A stretch of 58,000 bases of DNA. Origin: Adiantum capillus-veneris. Lineage: Eukaryota > Streptophyta > Polypodiopsida > Polypodiales > Pteridaceae. Both the position numbers and the translations under genes were made by a program. A model generated the notes under the pieces. That model saw only the letters and a program-made list of their open reading frames with translations. It was not told where the DNA came from and searched no databases. Position 1 is the stretch's first letter. Each line of letters begins with the position of its first letter. The DNA lies in the NCBI GenBank assembly GCA_014529385.2, contig CM043953.1:73065872-73123871 (forward strand). Reading direction: 5' to 3'. Below, piece after piece: positions 22,734 to 34,700 of the stretch.

Positions 22734-25700
22734 GCTGAAATCTGAGATCTTCTAATCGCTGAATTTCGGGACTGTTTCGGTGGCTGAAAGTGACTGTTTT
22801 GGCTGCGTTTTCTTGGCTGAAAAATGAGGTTTCTTAGGGCTGAAAACTGATGGTCTTTACGGGCTGAATCTGCTACACTTTAGGTGAATAATGCCGGTCT
22901 TAATTTGCTGCTGAAATCCAAAAACGCCAGGGGCTGAAATTGGTTCTTCTGTCGCCGGGGTTCTGCAAATGCAAAAACGCTAGGCTGATCTACTGTGTCG
23001 TGATGACGCCGGGGCTGATCTGTTGTGCACAAATCGCCAAGGCTGATCTGATGCAAAAATGCTAGGTCTTCTGTGGAGAAAACGCCTGAGTAGTCGCGGG
23101 GAATGGTCTTGCTGAGAAGTTGCCTGTTGAGCAAGGTGCTCCTGCTACCTCTTCTGCCAGAAAGTGCTAACTTGGGTTTGCTTATATATTAACGTAGCAA
23201 AATTGCCCTACCTACTTTTGTTGGAAAGTCACTTAAAAATAATAAGTGAAAATACCAATAAATAGGAAAATAGGCTAAATGCACTGGAAAATTCCCCTAA
23301 CTGATGCTAATGGATTCTGATGGGAATTCCGATGATCATACTGTGTGCAACCGGAGGATATGCATCTATGCTAAGTGACTGGGCATGCACGATCTACGAA
23401 TAGACTCACAAAAGTGCCAAATCACCGTTAATCTAGACTTGACTTGACTCGACTGAACCCTACTGTGGTGTAGCTTGTCCACGGACACATAGGGTAGGGA
23501 TGTGTCACGTGACATCCTCTCCTTTTCAAAGTGAGGTACTGGTACCGAACTGTATGGCGTCGAGGGAGATCGCCAACAACATCCGGATTCCTGGAAGGGA
23601 CTCTTCGCTGGCCCACTCTGATGTGTGGGTCGTGCGGTACTTGAACTTCATAAAGGTCTGCAACGCTTGCTTCTTTGGGCCGCGCCGAAAGCGACTCAAA
23701 GTCTTATGTGGCTCCTTTGATGCTTCAACTTCGTCTAGAGTCCTGCTTCTTCCATCTTCAAGAATCTCCATGGCTGAAAATTCATGAAACCATCTCCAAC
23801 ACAAAACCATGAACATACCCATTCCATGTAAAGTGAAGGAAATAAATCTTGTCTTCTCTAAAGACTGTGTATGCAATGTAGATAAACATAGAGACGGAGT
23901 GACAACCCGTTCATCAAACACATGCAAACAATGCGCTCGAATCTTTTCTGTTTGATCGAAATCAATCAACTGTGGCAAATCACAATGAAAATGCCCATGC
24001 TTGGTGCTCATACTATCATGTGCTCTTTCTACAATTGTGTCACGCCAAGGAAGAGACATGAAATGTGACTTCCTTACATAGAAACTTTTCAGCTTTTCAT
24101 GAACAATCCGCATACATTTGTACTCATCCATGAGAGAAACGTGCTCAACATACAATATGTCATGCCTAATAAAAGGGATCACATAACGATGCTGACTAAA
24201 ATACAAGAAACCTTCACGAATGAAACACTCGAACAATGCGTGCGTATCAATCATACGAACACATAATACTTCCTGTGAGGGTGCTTTTGACCAAGGCTCG
24301 AGAGCCAAGATTGCTTCTTCTTGAATGATCGAATCATCTTGTGGGGGTTCTTTGGACCTCGACTCGAAAGCCAAGATCGGATCTTCGTGATTGATCGAAT
24401 CTACAACGAGGTTAGCTTCGCTAGAAAAAGCATCCACTAACACATCATCCTTGTGAACAATCACCTCTTCTTCATGCAACTCATCATGCTTGTGAGAAAT
24501 CACATCTTGATCATGCAAATCATCATGCTTGTCATTGCCATCCCAATCATTATGCAAATCATTGGCATCCAAATCATCATGCTTATCATTGTGCTTCAAA
24601 TCATCATGCAAGTCATTGTCAATCAAATCATCATCATGCTTCGCACAATCATGCAAATCCTGTGTGTCATGCTTTGGAGAAGAAGAGACTGAGAGAGTCT
24701 CCTTTCCCCAAATCTCTTGCATCTGTGCCTGAACTTGAGAATAGAGTCGCCAAAACTCTTTGTTTTGTCGGTCACTTTGTTCTTGTATTGCTTTTCTTTC
24801 TGCTTCTCTTTCTGCTTTGTCTTTTGCGTGCCTACGATCCATTTCTGCTTTTCTTTCTGCGTGTCTGCGTTCCATTTCTGCTTTTCTTTCTTTGCATTCA
24901 CGATCAAATTCTTGTCATTCTTTCTGCATTTCTTGCTTCGCGTTCTAACTTCCTTTCCATAAACATCTGGTTCAATGCCTCCATAGGAGTTAGTGCAATC
25001 CTTCACGTAGATGGGAAAGGGGGAGGGTCGGAAAAACCTCATGGTGGGGAAAATTCTTCTTCGCCTCTCTCATGCTCATCACCTCCAGGCGAAGTATCCA
25101 TTCCGCTTCGAGTGATGACCATTCTAAAGTCGTGGGTTCTTGTGGGTTCTTAAGTCCACGAGGGACTTGGGTTCTTGAGGGTCTTGGGTTCTGAAGTTCA
25201 CGAGGAACTTGGATTCTTGGGTTCTTGGGTTCTCGAGGATCTTGAGGTTCTTGAGGTTTTCTTTAGCTCGCAAATCGCGTTGGAGAAGGATCTTCTCTTC
25301 ACCCGAGTTCTACTCCTTTCTGCGGGCGCACCCCTTGGCGGCCTTGCGCTCACACCAAGGTTGCTTTTTCCCACCTCACGTCGATTGGCCAGCCGCTAAG
25401 TGCACGGTCCGCTCTCAATGAGTGAAAAGAGACACAAGGGGAGGCTGGACAAGCCCTTCTTTCTTTGGATTCCTGTCACTCTTCAACAAAACACGATTAG
25501 GAATCGCCACGCCCAAGTAAACTTGGGTTCGTGCGATCGCAACAAGCAAAAAAATTTCTTGTGGTTCTTGTGGTTCTTTCCTTGAGTAATGCAGAACACG
25601 TCCAAAGCTCTGATACCAATGTTAGGTGCAGCGGAATGAATGTTGTATTTTCTCAAGATTAGTGATCTTTATTGCTCAAGGTTCCTTTTAGTTCTTAGGG

Positions 25701-28700
25701 AAAGAGAGAGCTTTCCGTCTTATGGAGAGTGCTATGATCACGAACAAAGTGAATGGATTGTGCGTGTAAGTGAACGAGATTGAGAGAAGGAGAGAGAAGA
25801 GATACGACACCCGAGAGGTTGTAAAACCCTCCTCCGAAGACCCCACTCTCATCGACGAGAGTGGTCTATTCTTTGATTGCACAAAGGTGTACAATGCGTA
25901 TGCAATGGACTATGCAACTTGGTCTATGCCGATGACGACGACGGTGACGACGACGACGATGACGATGACGACGACGACGATGGCTGAAATCTGAGATCTT
26001 CTAATCGCTGAATTTCGGGACTGTTTCGGTGGCTGAAAATGACTGTTTTGGCTGCGTTTTCTTGGCTGAAAAATGAGGTTTCTTAGGGCTGAAAATTGAT
26101 GGTCTTTACGGGCTGAATTTGCTACACTTTAGGTGAATAATGCCGGTCTTAATTTGCTGCTGAAATCCAAAAACGCGAGGGGCTGAAATTGGTCCTTTTG
26201 TCGCCAGGGTTCTGCGAATGCAAAAATGCTAGGCTGATCTGTTGTGTCGTGATGACGCCGGGGCTGATCTGCTGTGCACAAATCGCCAAGGCTGATCTGA
26301 TGCAAAAACGCTAGGTCTTCTGTGGAGAAAACGCCAGAGTAGTTGCGGGGGTTGGTCTTGCTGAGAAGTTGCCTGTTGAGCAAGGTGCTCCTGCTGCCTC
26401 TTCTGCCAGAAAGTGCTAACTTGGGTTTGCTTATATATTAACTTAGCAAATTTACCCTACCTACTTTTATTGGAAAGTCACTTAAAAATAATAAGTGAAA
26501 ATACCAATAAATAGGAAAATAGGCTAAATGCACTGGAAAATTCCCCTAACTGATGCTAATGGATTCTGATGGGAATTCCGATGATCATGCTGTGTGCAAC
26601 CGGAGAATATGCTTCTATGCTAAGTGACTGGGCATGCACGGTCTACGAATAGACTCACAAAAGTGCCAGATCACCGCTAATCTAGACTTGACTTGACTTG
26701 ACTGAACCCTGCTGTGGTGTAGCTTGTCCACGGACACATAGGGTTGGGATGTGTCACGTGACACTGTGTGCAATTAGAGGATATGCATATACACTAAGTG
26801 ACTCGGCATGCACGGTTTACGAATAGACTCACAAACGTGCCAGATCACTTCTAAATCTAGACTGAGATCACTTCTAAATCTAGACTGACTGGACTGAATG
26901 AACCCTGATCATGCTGTAGCTTGTCCACGGACACATAGGGTTGGATGTGTCACGTGACACATCTACTAGGAGATGTCGAGAAACTTCAAGTTATAATTAG
27001 CTAGGGTTTTCCATGGCAAGCATTTCAGGATACACCACTCTGCTAGAAGTTGCACTCGAAGGAAGATGTCAGAAACCATATAACTTCAGGCAAAAATTTC
27101 TTGAAAGCTTGCCAAGTCCTTGGAAGTGTACGGCTTGGTAGCTGTAGATATCAACATCTGCATGGCACTGTCTCTGAGAAAAACAGCAGCTCGAAAGAAA
27201 TCTTGGATCCTTCTCTTGCAAGTGATCTTAATGTCTTATGCCCTGTAAGGCATGAGCGGTGAAGACGGGAGCGCACCCGATGCGCGATGACGTAAGGGTG
27301 GGATTGGCTAATAAGTCAGGGTTGGAGGGTGAAGACCCCTCAAATAAAATTCCAATAGCTCTGTCTGCTCTTTTGTAGGACCAAGGACAATACCAAAAGG
27401 GGCGCCAAGGTTTGGGGCCAATACTCTCTGGGGTGGAACTTCGCCACTCCCCGTGTCGTCTCTCTCTCTCAATTCAGTTGTTATTAAAGTGCTTAAAGTA
27501 TGTTCAGTCTGTTGTTTTCTATTAGCACATGGTGCCCATCTTGTGACAGTACAAGAAACCATCCAAAGTTCTTATAAATATTTGTAGTTTTTTGTAGCCA
27601 CTTGAGTACGTAAATACTAGCCTAATGGGCATTATCAAGGCAACTTGAAGACAATCAAAAGGCCAATGGGACAAGGATTGGCTCATGGAGCTTTTGGTTT
27701 CATCACTAAAACAATTTTTGCGTAGTCACAAATACAATAATTCATAAACATCATTCCACACAGATGGTATAGAAAGGTATGCACCACCAGTACCATTGTG
27801 ACCTAGTAACCATAGTTTTGAGATACAACCAAGGTTTTCGACGCATCGACTATCACAAACTAATGACGTGGCAGCCTCTGTACAGAATTCCATAGTTCAC
27901 GCTGACCGGCCGACGTGGCAATAGTACGGAACTCCGCGATTTGCAATGACTTGCTAACGTGCAAAATGTACGAAACTCCAAGTTTTACACTGACTGCTCA
28001 CGTGGCCTAGCTGTACGGATTTCCGCAATTGGCACCACTACTTTTTACTGACAGATTTTTGACAAGTTGTTTTTGGAGCTCATTGCTTTTGAGACTCTGC
28101 TTTTAGCAACCCTTGTGATCTCGATAAGTGACCCAAGGGGGCTCACTTCTGAGAGCATCTGCACATAGAGTCTGAGAGCGAGCACCCGCGGGCATTGTAC
28201 TTTGCTCAAAGATTAATATAAAAGAAATACCAAAAGGGGTGTCAGTCTTTGGGGCCAATATCTCTTGGCACGGAACTACGCCGGGCCGTGTCGACTCTTA
28301 AATTTGTGAAGTGTTTGAAGTGAATCTCTGTTGTATCGCGACAAAATCTTGACTTGGGGTGTCTAAGTTTGTTACAATGGTATCAGAGCACGGCCGATTT
28401 CTCTTCTATCGGAAAATCCGATCTTTTTTTTCGCAGCACCTATGGATTCCGAAAAGAATCAATCAACCTCTTCTGCGACCGCTAAGGCGGGAGGAGGCAA
28501 TACGGAAAATTCAAGAGATTTAGCAGAAGATGAGTACGGGTCACCTCGGCCTACACTGTATAAACTTTTGATGATACAACATCAACAACAGGTTGACGAG
28601 TGCACAAAGCAGATGCTTCAGTTTACTAAAGCTCCCTGGTTTGCAAAATTTTTGACCCAGCAGTCCATGGCTGAAGTGTATACTCTGGTTCAGACCCAGA

Positions 28701-31700
28701 TCAGTCAGCTTTTGGACACAAAGAATCAATCGAAAAAGCAATTGAAGAAGCGCAAGAAGGGGACTGACTACCCCAATTACTTGGGCCGTCAATCTTCTTT
28801 TGCATCTGCAAGAAAGCAGAAGAAGCATGTGCATTTTGAAGGACTATCCATTTCTTCTTCCTCTTCTTCTAACAGTTCTTCTAGCTCTTCCGACTCGAGT
28901 GAGGAGGACAGAAAGGGCAAGAAGCGAAGGCAAAAGCAAAGCTTTGGAAAGAACAAGAAAAAGGCAAAGAAGATCAGCTTCCGATCAGTTTCTGATAGCT
29001 CTATGAAGGAGTGATCCTCTGACAGTTCGAACTTCAACAACCACATGTTTTATGCGAAGAAGAAGCACTTTTACAGAGCCAACCAATACGACTTCCTCGA
29101 AGATAAGATCAAGACGGCAAAGGAATTTAAAGAGGGTGGACATTCAATAAAATTTGAATCCTTTTCTGAATTCCGAGATGCCCCAAGGGCTTTGGCCTTC
29201 ATCCAACAGTTTGACATAGCCTTCTCTAGAGAGCATTACTCAAAGAACTCCAAGGTCAGGAGGGCTCCATCATTTTTAAAAGGAAATGCTCGAACATGGT
29301 GTTCCACTCTTCTTCCAAGGAAAGAAGCCCCGGTCAAGTGGTTGAAGTTCAAACGGCTCTTTATTTCTTCTTGGTTGACTCAGAGTACGAACGAGATGTA
29401 AGAACCGCTTCGAACCATCTTCGAATGACCAAGGGTAATTCTTTGGACGCTTATTGCGAGAGGTTTTGGGATTCTTTTCTACCGACCTCTTCCTTTAAGA
29501 AGGTCACTTTCAAGGAACAGATTGAGCGGTTTGTTGCGGACTCCCTAGAGAGATCCGAGATTACTGCCTTGAACAAGAGTCTGAGTCTATATAACAACTA
29601 ATGGGACATGCGAAGCAGGGATTCTCGATACATTCAGGAAATTTGACTTATCCCATTGATGAAATTTTGACTCAGAGGACTAGACAGACCTCGAACAATG
29701 AAAACAGAAAGAAAAAGAATCCCCAAAGAAAAGAAAGATACACAACCCCGATTGACTCTTAGAGAGAGGGATAACTATCTCAAAGAGGGGAAGTGTTTTG
29801 GTTGCAAAGAACAAGGGCACATCTCCGCAAAGTGCCCCAAAAAGGCACAACGAGGACCGACTGAAGACATGCCAGAGAGTTCTAGAGCAACGGAGGAACG
29901 TGGCAGAAAAGGCAAGAAAGCAATACTGGTACCGGATTGCACGGGAACCGACCCGAGCCAGATGGATAAAAGTACAGAACTTTGCCGCGCTTGGGGCAAA
30001 GTGAAAGATCAGGAAGCCCTTATCTTTTTTGATGGAGGAGCCAAGGCAAACTTCATTTCACCTGAATTGGTGGCGCGGCTCGATATTACGCCCGAGAGGA
30101 TGGGGCCACCGGCGGAGGCAGTTCTAGTGACATCCGTACATGATTTAGCCATTACGCCTGTCATTTGCAAACTTCGTTTGCATTGTCAAGGGTATTTAGG
30201 GCACGAGGACTTTTCCATCATGCCTTTGGAAGGGTGTGACGTCCTCCTAAGAATCCCTTGGTACCATAAGAACAATATCGTGGTCGACTATCGGGCCAAG
30301 AAAGCGACTTTGACAAATGAGAAGAGTAGAAAATTTGTGCTAGATGTAAAATTGAAGGGCAAGTCCGTCCCTATTGTATCGGTTTCGGCCATTTCAAATT
30401 AATGAAATCCAATCTTTTTGTTTACTTGATCTATTTGAAAGAATTGAATAATAAACACCAAACAAACATGTCTGAAATAGACAAGATTTTATGCACACAT
30501 ACCAACTGTTTCTTAGAAGGCCTGCCAAGCGAGTTACCCCCATCTCGTCCTGAAGACCATACCATTTATCTGATTCCTGGAAGCATACCACCAAACCGGC
30601 CACCTTATCGTGTTAGCCGAGCCCAAAATGAAGAAATCATGAACCAAGTGAAAGACCTTCTTGAAAAGGGTCTCATCCAACCGAGTACTTCACCCTACTG
30701 CTCTCCGGTTTTACTAGTATTAAAGAAAGACGGATCTTGGAGGATGTGCATCGACCATAGAGCCCTCAATAAAATCACTATCAAGAACAAATTCCCGATT
30801 CCAAGGATTGATGATATTCTTGACCGACTTCAGGTATCCTCTTGTTCCAGTAGGATTGATTTGAAAGCGGATATCATCAGATCAGAATCGCTTCGGGAGA
30901 TGTCTATAAGACAGCCTTTCGAACAACCTTTGGTTTATACGAATTTTTCGTGATGCCCTTTGGACTTACCAATGCTCCAGCGACTTTCAATCGAATGGAT
31001 AGGATTTTCGGAGAGCATCGATATTTTGTGGGCACTTTCTTTGATGATATTATAGTTTTCTCTAAGAATGAAGCGGAAACATCAACACCATCTGCTATAG
31101 GTCTTTCAGGCATTGCGTAATCACAGATTAGTAATCAATGCGAAAAAGAGCGAGTTTTTCTTGCCGGAGAACACTTTTTGGAACATGTCGTCTCAACAGC
31201 AAGAGTACAAATGGAGCCAAGATTGAGACTCCACGATTGGCCAGACTTGAAGAATGTTCATGAAGTTAGAAGCTTTTTGGGCTTGTGTTCTTACTACCGA
31301 CGGTTCATTCGAAAATTTGCAGAGGTAGCTTCCTCTTTGCACATATTGACTTAGAAAGGAGTCCCTTTCTCGTGGGGACCGACAGAGGTGACTGTCTTTC
31401 AGACACTTAAGGAAAAACTGACTACTAGACCAGTGTTGGCTTTGCCAGACTTGCAAAAGCCATTCGAAGTTTATTGTGATGCTTGTGGTCGTAGTCTGGG
31501 AGGTCTTAATGCAAGAAGACCATGTGATTGCTTATGAAAGCAGAATATTTTCAAGGCCAGAAATGGTACACAGATTTATGAGAAAGAGCTATTGGCAGTG
31601 ATCCATGCTCTTACTCAGTGGCAACATTACCTACTCGGAGCCGATTTCACGGTCTTTACTAATCATTAGAGTTTACGCTACTTCTTGTCACAAAAGCAGC

Positions 31701-34700
31701 TTTCGGAAAAGCAGATGTGGTGGCAGATTGTCCATGTTCAAGGACAAAAAAAACTTAGTGGCACATGCATTAATCTTGAAAGCCCCTGGTTTTGGCTATT
31801 TCCGCGATTCATCATAGAAGCTTCGAATATATGGTTGATCAATACGCCACCGATCCTGATTTTTCCAATGTGTTTACTGGATACAGAATGGGGAGATAGT
31901 GCCAGGGTATTCTATACGGGATGGCTACTTGATGAAGAAAACAATGTTGTGTGTTACACAGCCGTTGATACAAAAGGTTGACAGATTTAGCAAGCAAGCT
32001 CACTTTATTCCAGTGAAGAAAACAGTCAAGCCGGACCATTTAGCAAAACTATTCATTGCACAGATATTTCGATTACATGGCATGCCTGAGATAATAGTCT
32101 CAAGCAGAGATCCCCAATTCACGAGTTTGTTTTGGAGGGCTATTTGGGAGAACATTGGCACGTGGTTGCAATTCTCGTCATCATTCCACCAGCAGACAGA
32201 TTGGCAATCTGAGATTGCAAATTCGGTTGTTCTAGATTTATTAAAGTCTTACATCTCTGATCAAAAGACTCAATGGAAAAAAAAATTACCTTTGATGGAA
32301 TTTGCCTACAACAACACGGTTCACTCTTCGACGGGAAAGGCGCCATTTGAGACAATTAAAGGTGCTTCAAAGGTTCCACCCTTTCTCAGCACTAAAGACT
32401 ATGATTTTTGAAGCCGACCAACTTGGACACTGCTTTTGCCAAGATCCGAGAGGCTTTAGAGAAATCTCAAGAACGACATAAGAAGGCAACAGATTGACAT
32501 CGACGAGATTTGAAATTAAAGGAAGACGATTGGGTGCTCTTATGTTTTGAGAAGGCAGGCCTAAGGAAACGAAAAGGAAAGGAGCGGCTTTTTCCAAAGC
32601 TTAGCATGAGGTATTATGGCCCTTTCCAAATAAAAGAAAAGATAAATGATGTCTCCTTTCGACTCAAGATGCCCAATACTTGGAAGATTCACAATGCATT
32701 CCATGTTAGTCTCTTGAAACCTTTTAAAGGTGAGGTGCCAATTGATGGGGAGCCTGATGAGCAACCCGAAGTGGAAGAAAGCGAGGAGATACTCATTCCT
32801 GAACAGATTTTGGCACACAAGGAAAGAAAGATGAAAGGTAAAGTGATTCGGTGATTCTTGGTTAAATTCAAGAACTATCCGGCATTAGATGCGAAGTGGA
32901 TGGAGGAGGAGGACCTAGCAGACACTCCTTAGATATTGGAACTTTATCTTGAAGCATTCGGTTTAGCATAGTCTACTCCGATAGAACCCCGAACTCAACA
33001 AGGTTGAATCTGGTGCAGCCGGTTTGCACAAGAGGGGAGTCACTCCGCTCCTTTGTCAACAGATTACCTCGATTGAATAAGGTCAATGATGTCCCCTTTG
33101 GGTTTCAGGGATACTGATTGGATGACAGTATTCTGCTGTGACTTCATGAAATGGAATTCCCGAAATTGAATATGACTGATTTGTACTCTCTCATTTGACT
33201 TGTTTGAGTGCAGGAACTGAAAGACGAAATGATTGCAGCATTTCGGTCTCATAAATCTCTATAGACATGATCGCAATAAGGATTGGTTAATCGGACATCA
33301 GTGAGGTCCGGAATGGATCTAGATTCGATTACTAAATACGTTGCTGACAGTCATGGTTTGAGATTTGGAATAAATTTTTATGTGATTGATTTGTCATGTG
33401 ATGTCATGTGCAGTGATGTGACTGTAGTCTTTTTACAAGTACTAAAGGTGTCGTGTCTACCGTCATGCTTCGGTTTCTTCTGCGGAAGGTCCGTTGATTG
33501 ATTGCACAAAATTCCGTAATTTGCGCTGATGCTTTTTAGAGGCAGCTTTTTGATCGAGGGCGATTACAATTCTTTCAAGAGGGGGGTATGTCACAAACTC
33601 ACGACATGGTAGCTGACATGGCAGTCTCTGTACAGAATTCCGCAGTTCACGCTACCGTGGTAACAGTACGGAACTCTGCAATTTGCGTTGACTTACTGAC
33701 ATGGCAGAATGTACGGAACTCCGCGTTTTACGCTAACTGCTGACGTGGCCTGGCTGTATAGATTTCTGCAATTGGCGCTATCGCTTTTTACTGACAAATT
33801 TTTGACGAGTTGTTTTTAGAGCTCATTGCTTTTGAGTTTAATGCTTTTGGGGCTCTCCTTTTAGCAACCTTGTAACCTTTATAAGTGACCCAAGGGGGCT
33901 CACTTCTCACAGCATCTGGACGCAGAGTCTCAGAGCGAGACCCGCGAGAAGTATACTTTGCTCAAAGATTAATATAAAAGAAATACCGAAAGGGGCGCCA
34001 GTCTTTGGGGCCAATATCTCTTGACACGGAACTACGCCGGGCCGTGTCAACTTAAATTTCTAAAGTGTTTTGAGGTGTACCTCTGTTGTGTCGCAACAGA
34101 ATCTTAACTTGGGGTGTCCCAAGTTTGTTACATCGACTTGTTAGTAGACGTAATTAAAGAGGAAAAGGACACCTTGTTTTCTTATTTTCCCCAAAGCTTC
34201 GTAAGCTCTTAGCTACCTGTATTATCATTGGAATTCCCCTTTACACTTCTGAACATAGAGTAAAACTAGATTTGAAGCAATCAAACCCATATACCATACA
34301 CTTGGCATACCGTCTTGTTGCATATAGAAACGTAGAAACGTTTTCAAAATCAAATCCAACACAAGCATGTGAACATGTGAGCACCTTCACATAGGTCTCA
34401 TGAGTTTTCATCCGCAATCAACGAGCTATGAGCCACAAGCCTGACTCTTTATAGAGTCGAAGAGACTATTATTCAATTGAAAAAGACAAAGTTAAGACAA
34501 AAGGAGGAGAAAAACAAGAGTAAATTCAATAAAACTCCAAAAAAGTACCAAAGCTGTTTTAAATATCAAAAGTTAGTGATGTACATTGATATGCCTGGAG
34601 ACTAATTAAACCAATATATCTATTCATTTACACACGTTTCCCACAGATGAAGTATGCTCAAATTTAAAAAGTACACACTCAAAACAAAGAATCCATCCAG

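Larger units (their letters stand above)
22371..26763 (-). mobile_element. Complete LTR-gag-LTR element (copy 2), nested in the solo LTR
   Basis: 4,393 bp with target duplications CTGTG (22366-22370 and 26764-26768). Both LTRs are 1,144 bp: 5' LTR 25620-26763 and 3' LTR 22371-23514. Primer site 25607-25619, internal region 23515-25606. Equal LTR lengths and few visible differences suggest it is younger than copy 1. No pol genes. Confidence 0.9.
21346..26959 (-). mobile_element. Solo LTR of the LTR-gag-LTR family, split by a nested element
   Basis: The two pieces, 21346-22370 and 26769-26959, together make one LTR of about 1.2 kb. Flanking duplications CATCT (21341-21345 and 26960-26964) are identical. 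The outer end reads TCTTAGG instead of TGTTAGG (one substitution). No internal region remains, so it arose by LTR-LTR recombination before copy 2 inserted into it. Confidence 0.88.
27851..34132 (+). mobile_element. Complete Ty3/gypsy element with chromodomain-like end (disabled)
   Basis: 6,282 bp with identical target duplications TCGAC (27846-27850 and 34133-34137). 5' LTR 27851-28376, primer-binding site 28378-28389, gag from 28442, then protease, reverse transcriptase, RNase H, integrase and a chromodomain-like C-terminus to about 32930, polypurine tract 33577-33588, 3' LTR 33589-34132. The order PR-RT-RH-IN and the chromodomain place it among plant chromoviruses. In-frame stops, frameshifts and an integrase deletion make it non-functional as it stands. 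Confidence 0.92.

Noticed and set aside
26965-27262. Possible captured gene fragment (frame with [17 protein letters not shown])
   Set aside because: Broken by stops, with no family I can name and no splice-site support.
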